Shown piece after piece: positions 1 through 8,802 of a stretch of DNA of 10,444 nucleotides (position 1 is the first letter of the stretch; the number at the start of each line of letters is the position of its first letter). Source of the stretch: UBA6115 sp964534515 (GTDB taxonomy: Bacteria; Bacillota; Clostridia; Christensenellales; Aristaeellaceae); assembly GCA_964534515.1 (NCBI GenBank), contig CAZHPW010000083.1:1-10444 (forward strand), in the 5' to 3' direction. Made by a program: the position numbers and the translations under genes. The notes below the pieces were generated by a model. That model searched no databases, was not told the origin of the DNA, and saw only the letters and a program-made list of their open reading frames with translations.

Positions 1-485
<485 letters not shown>

Positions 486-512
486 GATGTTCCTCCTATT
501 ATTCGCAGATTG

Positions 513-552
513 ACTATACTGGAATTATAGCCCCGGCAGATCAAATAAACTA
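513..552 (-). promoter_or_regulatory. Probable promoter of the ABC ATPase gene
   Basis: A perfect TATAAT on the minus strand (529-524) lies about 38 bases upstream of the ATPase ATG. The -35 region 17 bases upstream, TAGTTT (552-547), is poor, so an activator or weak constitutive use is possible. A second -10-like TATAGT (518-513) lies just downstream. Two small inverted repeats farther upstream (576-592 and 604-617) could be operators, but are short enough to be chance. Confidence 0.45.
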
Positions 553-624
553 CTGGGAAATCAACCAAAAGTTTTTCCCATCCTTTGTGGGATTCATGTA
601 GAAGGCGGATAAGCGCCGACCATT

Positions 625-653
625 TTGACCCGGGAAGCAAAGCGAAGTAGAAT
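625..653 (+). promoter_or_regulatory. Promoter of the Sir2 gene
   Basis: TTGACC (625-630), a 17-base spacer and TAGAAT (648-653) match the sigma-A consensus at five of six positions in each box. The expected start of transcription is about base 660, an A. That is the first base of the AGGAGG ribosome binding site (660-665), so the predicted leader is only about 11 bases. Confidence 0.6.
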
Positions 654-670
654 GGCAGCAGGAGGACGTT

Positions 671-1420
671 ATGGACAAAGACATCAAACAATTGTCAGAA
701 ATGATGAGGAAAGCCAAGCGGATATGCTTCTTTGGCGGCGCCGGCGTATCCACCGAGAGCGGCATTCCGGATTTCCGCGGCGCCAAGGGGCTCTTTCTGC
801 AAAAGACCGAAATCCCGCCGGAGACCATCCTGAGCCATTCTTTCTTTGTAAAGGAGCCAGCCCATTTTTACGCGTATTACGCTGAAAACCTGTTGTCCCA
901 AAACGCCAGGCCCAACACCGCCCACCGGGCATTGGCGAGGCTTGAGGAGATGGGCAAACTGACCTGCGTCATCACCCAAAACATCGATGGCCTGCATCAG
1001 ATGGCCGGGTCCAAAAAAGTGCTGGAGCTGCACGGGAGCAGCCAGAGGAACACCTGCACGCGGTGCGGGAAAAGCTATGATGTTCAGGCGCTTTTGGACA
1101 GGATGCCCCTGCCCAAATGCAACTGCGGCGGGCTGATGAAGCCCGATGTCGTCCTGTATGAGGAGGGGCTGGATGAAAGCGTCATGCGCGAAGCGGAACG
1201 GCAGGTGAGGCAAAGCGACCTCTTGATTGTGGGCGGCACGTCACTAAATGTCTACCCCGCGGCCGCTTACGCCGGCCTTTGCCCGGGAGAACTGGTCATC
1301 ATCAACAAGACGCCCACGCAATATGACCGCTACGCCGCGCTTGTCATCAGAAGCCCCATTGGGCAAACGCTGTCAAAAGCCCTTGAAATGATGGAGCTTA
1401 GCCCCGGTTCACAATCTTAA
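671..1420 (+). CDS. Sir2-family NAD-dependent protein deacylase
   Basis: Cytoplasmic sirtuin that removes acyl groups from lysine, consuming NAD+ and releasing nicotinamide and O-acyl-ADP-ribose. The 249-residue protein is a normal length for a single-domain bacterial sirtuin. Visible motifs: GAGVSTESGIPDFR (residues 23-36) for NAD binding, TQNIDGLH (102-109), the catalytic base His121 in LHGS, and a structural zinc site made by Cys129, Cys132, Cys150 and Cys152. KPDVVLYEE (157-165) and GGTSLNVYPA follow, closing the Rossmann fold. The start at 671 is set by AGGAGG at 660-665. The gene appears monocistronic, divergent from the sugar ATPase and convergent on barstar, whose end it overlaps by 23 bases. 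No partner (acetyl-CoA synthetase or acetyltransferase) is adjacent, so its target is unknown. Deacetylase versus desuccinylase preference cannot be read with confidence. Confidence 0.95.
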   Translation: MDKDIKQLSEMMRKAKRICFFGGAGVSTESGIPDFRGAKGLFLQKTEIPPETILSHSFFVKEPAHFYAYYAENLLSQNARPNTAHRALARLEEMGKLTCVITQNIDGLHQMAGSKKVLELHGSSQRNTCTRCGKSYDVQALLDRMPLPKCNCGGLMKPDVVLYEEGLDESVMREAERQVRQSDLLIVGGTSLNVYPAAAYAGLCPGELVIINKTPTQYDRYAALVIRSPIGQTLSKALEMMELSPGSQS

Positions 1421-1673
1421 AATTAAAATCCGGCCGCTCCTGCGCCTGAAAGGCAAAGACCTGCAGCATTTGAACGCCATACAGCCCCAGGGAACGCAGC
1501 AGGGCTGCGGGGTTGTGAAAGCGGATATTGACCTCCCTCATCTCCCTCAAGCTGTCATTTAACGCATCCAGGTTGTTGCCGAAATAATCAGGCAGGCCCA
1601 GCGTCTCCTTCAGGTATGAAAAGGCGCTTTCACGGGTGGTCATCTGCTGTCCGTCCAAAATGATGTCGCGCAT
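1398..1673 (-). CDS. Barstar-family ribonuclease inhibitor (immunity protein)
   Basis: A 91-residue cytoplasmic protein resembling barstar, which blocks barnase-type RNases by covering the active site. The segment around residues 27-42 (LPDYFGNNLDALNDSL) matches the barstar interface helix. Asp36 and Asp40 fall where barstar Asp35 and Asp39 lie, and Tyr30/Phe31 where it has Tyr29/Tyr30. The ATG at 1673-1671 was chosen because MRDIILDG aligns with the barstar N-terminus and has a GGAGGGG site six bases upstream. An in-frame ATG at 1718 would add 15 residues read through the RNase gene and has no support. The RNase stop codon lies one base before this start and the ribosome binding site lies within the last RNase codons, so the two are probably translationally coupled. 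Its 3' end overlaps the convergent Sir2 gene. Confidence 0.9.
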   Translation of the reverse strand: MRDIILDGQQMTTRESAFSYLKETLGLPDYFGNNLDALNDSLREMREVNIRFHNPAALLRSLGLYGVQMLQVFAFQAQERPDFNFKIVNRG

Positions 1674-1674
1674 C

Positions 1675-2184
1675 TTAGTCCCCTCCATAGAGCAAGGTAA
1701 AGCTCTCATAATGGTCATCGGTGTAATAAATCAAGCCGTCATTTGAATAGACTATCCGTTTGGCGCCGCGGGAGGACTTGCCTAAGGTATCTATATCACA
1801 TTCATAATACTGCCGACCTTTTTTGGTGGGCAAGAGGCGCTCAAAATTCTGGAAGCGGTCCCCGCCGATGGTCTTGTCTTTGGCATAGGGGCGCAGGTCC
1901 CCGCCCTCCCAGCCCAGATCCCGGGCTTCGTTCTTGGTGATGAAGTTGCGGGGCAGTTGGCCATAGGTGTACAGATACAGGGCGACATCGTCCTTTTTGG
2001 TGTAGACGCCGTCCTTGTCAAGCGCGGCTTTTGCCGGTATGTCCTGCGTCTGAACCTGTACCTGGGCGGGTGGGTTGGTGGGCGCCGCGTCAGGAGCCGG
2101 GGTTTTCTGCTGGTTGATGAAGAGGGCGACAACCGCCCCCAGAAGCAGCAGGATGGTAGCAGGCAAGCTTTGTTTGCGTTTCAT
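1675..2184 (-). CDS. Barnase-type guanyl-preferring ribonuclease, secreted or membrane-anchored
   Basis: RNase of the barnase/binase (N1/T1) family, which cleaves single-stranded RNA, usually after G, outside the producing cell. The 169-residue protein has a basic start and hydrophobic stretch (residues 8-23) that is a signal peptide or anchor, a Pro/Ala-rich linker (28-52), then a complete barnase domain (about 59-166). All key residues align: Lys84 in FITKNEARDLGW (barnase Lys27), Glu128 in YYECDID (general base, Glu73), Arg139 and Arg143 (Arg83, Arg87), and His158 in TDDHYESF (general acid, His102). IGGDRFQN and RIVYSNDGLIYYT are also family hallmarks. The ATG at 2184 has AAAGGA upstream, with slightly long spacing. 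It is followed at once by its barstar inhibitor. It may serve nutrient scavenging or competition; no secretion machinery or toxin-delivery domain is attached. No clear AXA cleavage site is seen, so anchoring is possible. Confidence 0.93.
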   Translation of the reverse strand: MKRKQSLPATILLLLGAVVALFINQQKTPAPDAAPTNPPAQVQVQTQDIPAKAALDKDGVYTKKDDVALYLYTYGQLPRNFITKNEARDLGWEGGDLRPYAKDKTIGGDRFQNFERLLPTKKGRQYYECDIDTLGKSSRGAKRIVYSNDGLIYYTDDHYESFTLLYGGD

Positions 2185-2215
2185 CGGGCTTTATCCTTTC
2201 ATTGGGGAAACTGTG

Positions 2216-2224
2216 TGTTAGAAT
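2216..2224 (+). promoter_or_regulatory. Possible extended -10 promoter element for the metallophosphoesterase gene
   Basis: TGT followed by TAGAAT (2219-2224) fits an extended -10 element, with expected transcript start near 2231 and a leader of about 38 bases. No convincing -35 box lies 16-18 bases upstream. The same 84-base gap between divergent genes must also hold the RNase promoter on the minus strand, where only a weak TATTCT-like box is seen. Confidence 0.35.
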
Positions 2225-2268
2225 ATGGGTATCAAAATCATCATTGAAACAGGCAAGGACAAGAACGA

Positions 2269-3114
2269 ATGATTAAAAAGATAGCGGCCGGCATCATGCC
2301 AAGGCTTCTGACCAGGGTACCCAAGAACCAAAAATGGCTTTACCCCTTTTACCTGGCGGGGCAGCTGGACGACAGGGAAGAGACCTTTGTGTCCCCCGCC
2401 CTGCCCAAGGCCTTTGACGGTTTCACCATCGCCTATGCATCAGACATCCATTTTGGCCCGCTGTTTCACAAAAACGAAGCCGACCGGCTCATCGCCAGGC
2501 TGCTGGCCTTTGACAGCGACCTCATCATCCTGGGCGGGGATTACGGGGATGTGATGGCAAACTCGCTCGCCTTTTTTGACTACATCCCGGCTTTTGCCAA
2601 ATCTTCCCCGGTGCTGGCTGTGCTGGGCAACCATGACTACGGCAAAAACGGCGAAAGCATGGAGCCCTTGCTCAATAAAATGCGGCAAAAAGGGATTACT
2701 CCCCTGGTCAATGAGGCGCACATCCTAAAGCGCCAGGAGGCCACACTCGCGGTGATGGGCCCGGATGACATCCGCTGCGGGAAGCCGGACTTAAAGGCGC
2801 TGGACCAGGCGGTAGGAAAAGCTGATTTCAGGCTGTTCATCCCCCACTCCCCGGACATTTTGCCCCGGGCGATGGAGGAGGGTTTTACCTACGACCTGGC
2901 CATCTGCGGCCACACCCATGGCGGGCAAATTGTCCTTTTTGGGCGCAGCGTGCATGCCTCAAGCCAGTACAAGGACCGCTATCGCAGCGGCTGGTACAAG
3001 GAAAATGACAGGGACATCCTTGTGTCAAACGGGGTGGGCACATCCATCCTGCCCATGCGCATCGGCACCCGCCCCCAGATTCACAAGATTACCCTATTGA
3101 GCGAAGCTGAGTGA
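2269..3114 (+). CDS. Calcineurin-type metallophosphoesterase, YkuE/YaeI-like
   Basis: Predicted dimetal phosphoesterase or phosphodiesterase. The 281-residue protein carries every motif of the fold: SDIHFG (Asp59, His61), GGDYGD (Asp91), LGNHDYG (Asn121, His122), PHSPD (His193) and GHTHGGQI (His215, His217), so both metal sites should be intact. GHTHGGQ followed by a C-terminal strand ending in SNGVGTS is typical of the YkuE/YaeI branch. Unlike YkuE, no twin-arginine signal or clear membrane helix is visible in the first 50 residues, so it is probably cytoplasmic or loosely membrane-associated. The start at 2269 has AAGGA nine bases upstream. The gene is single, divergent from the RNase and convergent on tsaD, overlapping the tsaD end by 21 bases. 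The substrate is not known; a phospholipid or nucleotide diester is possible. Confidence 0.88.
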   Translation: MIKKIAAGIMPRLLTRVPKNQKWLYPFYLAGQLDDREETFVSPALPKAFDGFTIAYASDIHFGPLFHKNEADRLIARLLAFDSDLIILGGDYGDVMANSLAFFDYIPAFAKSSPVLAVLGNHDYGKNGESMEPLLNKMRQKGITPLVNEAHILKRQEATLAVMGPDDIRCGKPDLKALDQAVGKADFRLFIPHSPDILPRAMEEGFTYDLAICGHTHGGQIVLFGRSVHASSQYKDRYRSGWYKENDRDILVSNGVGTSILPMRIGTRPQIHKITLLSEAE

Positions 3115-4134
3115 CAAGGAGGGGTTGGCATTGAGCGTTTGAGGCGCGAACTCCTGATGCACCAACTGGCTGTGCGCCGCGGCGCCTATCATGGCGGCGT
3201 TGTCCCCGGTGAGGGACAGGGGCGGCACGTAAAAAGCGATGCCCCGCTCCCTGCACAAGTCGCCAAGGCGCTCGCGCAGCCTGCTGTTGGCGGACACGCC
3301 GCCGGCCAGGGCCAGGGTGGTCCAATTAAAATCCTCACAGGCTTTCATTGTTTTATCACACAGGTGGGTGACCACCGTCTCCTGAAAGACCGCGGCCAGG
3401 TCTTCTTTTTTATAGCTTTCCCCGCGCTGATCCATGCCGTGGACCAGGTTGATAAAGCCGGTTTTGAGCCCCGAAAAGCTGAAGTCATACTTGCCGCTGA
3501 TTTTGGGTTGGGTCAGGTGGTAGACTTCCTTATTCCCCATTTTGGACAGCTTGTCCAGGTTGGGACCGCCGGGGTAGGGAAGGCCCAGCACCCTGGCCGC
3601 CTTGTCAAAGGCTTCGCCTGCGGCATCATCCCGGGTGCAGCCCACCAGGGTCAGGCCGCTTTCGCGCACCTCAATCAAATGGCTGTGGCCGCCGGACACC
3701 ACCAGGCACAATAAGGGCGGCTTGAGCTCAGGATAGGCTAGGTAGTTGGCCGCGATGTGCCCGGCGATGTGGTTGACCGCGAGCAGGGGCTTGTTGATGC
3801 CGTAAGCCAGGCCCTTGGCGTAACTGACGCCAACCAGGAGCGCACCGACCAGGCCAGGCCCCTGGGTGACCGCCACCGCGTCCAAATCCTGATAGGAAAC
3901 CTTGGCCTGCGCCATGGCCTCCTTCACCACCAGGTCAATCTTTTCAATGTGGGAGCGGCTGGCAATCTCGGGCACCACGCCGCCATAGGGCAGGTGGAGG
4001 GCGATTTGGGAGAAAACCACATCCGACACAATCTGCCGCCCATCCCGGATGACGGCAGCCGCCGTCTCATCGCAGGAGGACTCTATGGCTAAAATCAGGC
4101 TGTTTTCTTTGTTTGAGACCAGGGATGTATCCAA
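3094..4134 (-). CDS. tsaD: tRNA N6-adenosine threonylcarbamoyltransferase TsaD
   Basis: Catalytic subunit that moves the threonylcarbamoyl group from TC-AMP to A37 of ANN-decoding tRNAs, working with TsaB and TsaE in the cytoplasm. The 346 residues match the usual length. Visible: ESSCDETAAAV (18-28), TQGPGLVGALLVG (90-102), the metal-binding His122 and His126 in NHIAGH, SGGHSHL, GEAFDKAARVLGLPYPGGP, FSFSGLKT, and the C-terminal LAGGVSANSRLR and LTGDNAAMIG with the metal-binding Asp. The start is a TTG (4134-4132): AAGGAG lies seven bases upstream and no nearby ATG fits, since AIESS begins only 15 residues later. The upstream membrane-protein gene ends one base before this TTG, and the ribosome binding site lies in its final codons, so this is the last gene of the secA operon. 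TsaB and TsaE are not adjacent. The stop codon lies within the end of the convergent phosphoesterase gene. Confidence 0.97.
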   Translation of the reverse strand: MDTSLVSNKENSLILAIESSCDETAAAVIRDGRQIVSDVVFSQIALHLPYGGVVPEIASRSHIEKIDLVVKEAMAQAKVSYQDLDAVAVTQGPGLVGALLVGVSYAKGLAYGINKPLLAVNHIAGHIAANYLAYPELKPPLLCLVVSGGHSHLIEVRESGLTLVGCTRDDAAGEAFDKAARVLGLPYPGGPNLDKLSKMGNKEVYHLTQPKISGKYDFSFSGLKTGFINLVHGMDQRGESYKKEDLAAVFQETVVTHLCDKTMKACEDFNWTTLALAGGVSANSRLRERLGDLCRERGIAFYVPPLSLTGDNAAMIGAAAHSQLVHQEFAPQTLNANPSLSLSFAQ

Positions 4135-4135
4135 T

Positions 4136-4852
4136 TCAGGGCTCCTTTTTGTCTGGAAGCAGTTTGTGTAAGGGCAGTGACATTAAAAGCAGGCAGAGGA
4201 AGATGGGCAGCATGGTTCTTAGCAGGTAGTCGGTAAAAAAGGACTCCGGCATGAGCTGAATCAGCAGGTCTTCCTGGGGGTTGAGCAGCCATAAATCGTT
4301 GGTAAAAGCCAGGTGGTGGAAGGCATAAAAGACGCCTGTGAAGTCCAATAGGGCATAGAGACCAATCACCAGGAGCAACAGCAAAATGAGCGCGCCGGCC
4401 AGCTGCAGGCGTTTTAAGAGCAGAACCGCTCCGCTTTTTAAGGACCGCGCTTTCAGAAGGGAAGCCGTGATGACCAGGAGCAGCAGCGCCAAGCCGATCC
4501 ATGATAGCTTGACCGCCTGGTTATACAAGGCCCGGACGTCCCTTAAGTGGTGCAGCTCCTTGTCCGAAAACGCGTCCTCCCCCATGACCACCGTCTGGGC
4601 GCTGTCCGTTTGAAAGGACAGGTAAGAAGCCAGGGTTTGGGATACATTCTTGAGCTGCGCGTCCCGCTCCCCGCCAAAATCAGCCCGCGCGTACCGGTCA
4701 AAATACCCGTATAGTGCACCCGCGTTTTGGGAGGGCAGAATCACGATGCGCGGCAGCAGGAGCAGCAAGGCCAGCGCTAGAAGCAGAGAAAACGGCAGCC
4801 CTGCCGTTATCTTCCTGCTGCCGTTATGCTTTGCCATGCCCGAAACTGTCAC
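4136..4852 (-). CDS. Four-helix integral membrane protein, TIGR01906/DUF1461 family (Lit-like)
   Basis: A 238-residue protein with predicted membrane helices at about 19-38, 116-134, 148-168 and 211-228 and a polar loop of some 75 residues after helix 1, presumably outside the cell. Conserved family segments are seen: LHHLRDVRALYNQ (100-111), FYAFHHLAFTNDLWLLNP (175-192) and LMPESFFTDYLLR (200-212). From family knowledge, the characterised member Lit makes lyso-form lipoproteins by moving an acyl chain within the lipid-modified cysteine, using two histidines in these two segments. Here His101/His102 and His179/His180 are candidates. Function in this organism is inferred, as many members are untested. 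The start is a GTG (4852) overlapping the prfB stop as GTGA; an ATG five codons later (4837) is an alternative, and neither has a strong ribosome binding site. The neighbours are prfB and tsaD; any link to SecA-dependent lipoprotein export is indirect. Confidence 0.82.
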   Translation of the reverse strand: MTVSGMAKHNGSRKITAGLPFSLLLALALLLLLPRIVILPSQNAGALYGYFDRYARADFGGERDAQLKNVSQTLASYLSFQTDSAQTVVMGEDAFSDKELHHLRDVRALYNQAVKLSWIGLALLLLVITASLLKARSLKSGAVLLLKRLQLAGALILLLLLVIGLYALLDFTGVFYAFHHLAFTNDLWLLNPQEDLLIQLMPESFFTDYLLRTMLPIFLCLLLMSLPLHKLLPDKKEP

Positions 4853-5949
4853 TGCATCTTTAGGTAGGCTGTGACAAAGCCGTCCAGGTTGCCGTTCATA
4901 ACGTCGTCAATGTTGCCCGACTCAAAGCCCGTCCTGTGGTCCTTCACCATGGTGTAGGGCTGGAAGACGTAGGAGCGGATTTGGCTGCCCCACTCAATCT
5001 TTTTCATTTCGCCCTTGATGTCGGCCATTTTTTCTTCGTTTTCGCGCTCGCGCAACTCCAGCAGTCTGGACTTGAGCATGCGCATACACATCTCGCGGTT
5101 TTGCACCTGGGAGCGCTCATTCTGACAGGAGACGACAATGCCGGTAGGCATATGAGTCATGCGGACGGCGGAGTCCGTTTTGTTGACGTGCTGGCCGCCG
5201 GCACCGGTGGAGCGGTAAGTATCCACGCGGACGTCTTCCATGTTGATTTCAATGTCCGCGTCGTCTTCCAGCATGGGGGCGACATCCAGGGAGGAGAAGG
5301 AGGTATGCCGCCTGGCGTTGCTGTCAAAGGGGCTGATGCGCACCAGGCGGTGCACACCTTTTTCGCCGCGCAGGTAGCCGTAGGCATTGTCGCCGTCCAC
5401 CTCAAAGGTGACGGATTTGACGCCGGCCTCATCGCCCTCCAGGAAATCAACAATGGTAACTTTAAAGCCCATGTTTTCGCAGTAGCGGGTGTACATGCGG
5501 TAGAGCATGCCCGTCCAGTCCTGGGCCTCGGTGCCGCCGGCGCCCGCGTGCAGGGAGAGGATGGCATTGTTCTGGTCATAATCCCCGCGCATCAAGGTCT
5601 CAAGCGAGAGGGCATCCACCTTGGTCTTGAGCTCATTTAAGTGCTCAGTGACCTCGTTTGCGGTGTCCTCATCGTTTTCCTCAATGGCCAAGTCAATCAT
5701 CACATCCAGGTCGTCCCGCTGGGCAACCAGGGTTTCGTAATGCTCAATCTTGTTTTCCAGCTGGGAGATGCGCTTGTTGACAAAGGTGGAGCGCTCCAGG
5801 TTGTCCCAGAAGCCGGGCGCCGCCATCTCTTCCTTGAGCTCAACCAGCTCGCGCTGCATCTGCTCAACGTGAAGGCCGCCCCTGATTTCCTGCAGGGATA
5901 AATGCAGTTGTTCCAAATCCTGTTTGATTTGGTCAGAGCCTAAAATCAT
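4849..5949 (-). CDS. prfB: Peptide chain release factor 2 (RF2)
   Basis: Recognises UAA and UGA in the ribosomal A site and triggers release of the finished protein. The 366-residue protein contains a coiled N-terminal domain (about 5-115), the stop-codon-reading tripeptide SPF (206-208), and the GGQ peptidyl-hydrolysis motif (251-253) in STGAGGQHVNKTDSAVR; SPF rather than PxT identifies RF2 rather than RF1. Positions agree closely with E. coli RF2. The gene is one continuous frame: the usual programmed +1 frameshift with an internal UGA at codon 26 is absent, so the corresponding autoregulation should be lost. The ATG at 5949 follows AAAGGA with fairly long spacing (11 bases), and that site adjoins the secA stop 15 bases upstream. 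secA-prfB adjacency is common in Bacillota. The stop overlaps the next gene's GTG start by four bases. Confidence 0.97.
   Translation of the reverse strand: MILGSDQIKQDLEQLHLSLQEIRGGLHVEQMQRELVELKEEMAAPGFWDNLERSTFVNKRISQLENKIEHYETLVAQRDDLDVMIDLAIEENDEDTANEVTEHLNELKTKVDALSLETLMRGDYDQNNAILSLHAGAGGTEAQDWTGMLYRMYTRYCENMGFKVTIVDFLEGDEAGVKSVTFEVDGDNAYGYLRGEKGVHRLVRISPFDSNARRHTSFSSLDVAPMLEDDADIEINMEDVRVDTYRSTGAGGQHVNKTDSAVRMTHMPTGIVVSCQNERSQVQNREMCMRMLKSRLLELRERENEEKMADIKGEMKKIEWGSQIRSYVFQPYTMVKDHRTGFESGNIDDVMNGNLDGFVTAYLKMQ
5869..5883 (-). other. Remnant of the RF2 programmed-frameshift site, without the UGA
   Basis: Codons 23-27 of prfB read AGG GGC GGC CTT CAC. The classic site is an AGGGGG-like internal Shine-Dalgarno element, then CTT TGA C, read as CTT GAC after a +1 shift. 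Here the AGGGG element and CTT remain at the expected codon (Leu26), but the next codon is CAC and the frame is open. This is what one would expect from loss of a T (with a G-to-C change), or from a lineage that never had the site. Confidence 0.6.
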
Positions 5950-5964
5950 GTGCTTGTCTTTCCT

Positions 5965-8685
<2,721 letters not shown>

Positions 8686-8716
8686 AACATGTCTCCTTTG
8701 GCATTTCGCCTGGAGG

Positions 8717-8746
8717 ATTATACCATGCAAAACCCTTTGGGAGCAA
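8717..8746 (-). promoter_or_regulatory. Promoter of the secA operon
   Basis: The minus strand holds TGG-TATAAT (8725-8717), a perfect extended -10. The -35 is modest: TTGCTC (8746-8741) with an 18-base spacer. Transcription would start near 8710, giving a leader of about 25 bases carrying AAAGGAG before the GTG start. Extended -10 promoters tolerate a weak -35. Confidence 0.65.
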
Positions 8747-8766
8747 GGTTTCTGGTGCGGCCCCGC

Positions 8767-8795
8767 TTGACCAGATGCCTCCAAAACCGTATGAT
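8767..8795 (+). promoter_or_regulatory. Promoter of the DNA glycosylase gene, predicted leaderless
   Basis: TTGACC (8767-8772), a 17-base spacer and TATGAT (8790-8795) each match the sigma-A consensus at five of six bases. The expected transcript start is 8802-8803, the base before or the A of the glycosylase ATG. There is no ribosome binding site before that ATG, which agrees with a leaderless message. Confidence 0.6.
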
Positions 8796-8802
8796 CAGCG
8801 CG

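Noticed and set aside
576..617. Inverted repeats TCCCA..TGGGA (576-592) and GGCG..CGCC (604-617) as operators
   Set aside because: Four to five base stems are expected by chance; no known operator consensus is matched.
671..1420. Sir2 as part of an anti-phage defence system
   Set aside because: It is a stand-alone full sirtuin with an intact zinc site and catalytic His, no fused effector or sensor domain and no defence partner gene nearby.
1674..1718. Longer barstar from the ATG at 1718
   Set aside because: The extra 15 residues are read through the end of the RNase gene in another frame, and the ATG at 1673 has the ribosome site and family alignment.
4936..5640. Long plus-strand open frame within prfB
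   Set aside because: It is opposite a conserved gene in high-GC codons; no ribosome site, and its His/Val/Gly-rich composition is typical of an antisense shadow. The same applies to plus-strand frames within secA, tsaD and hslU.
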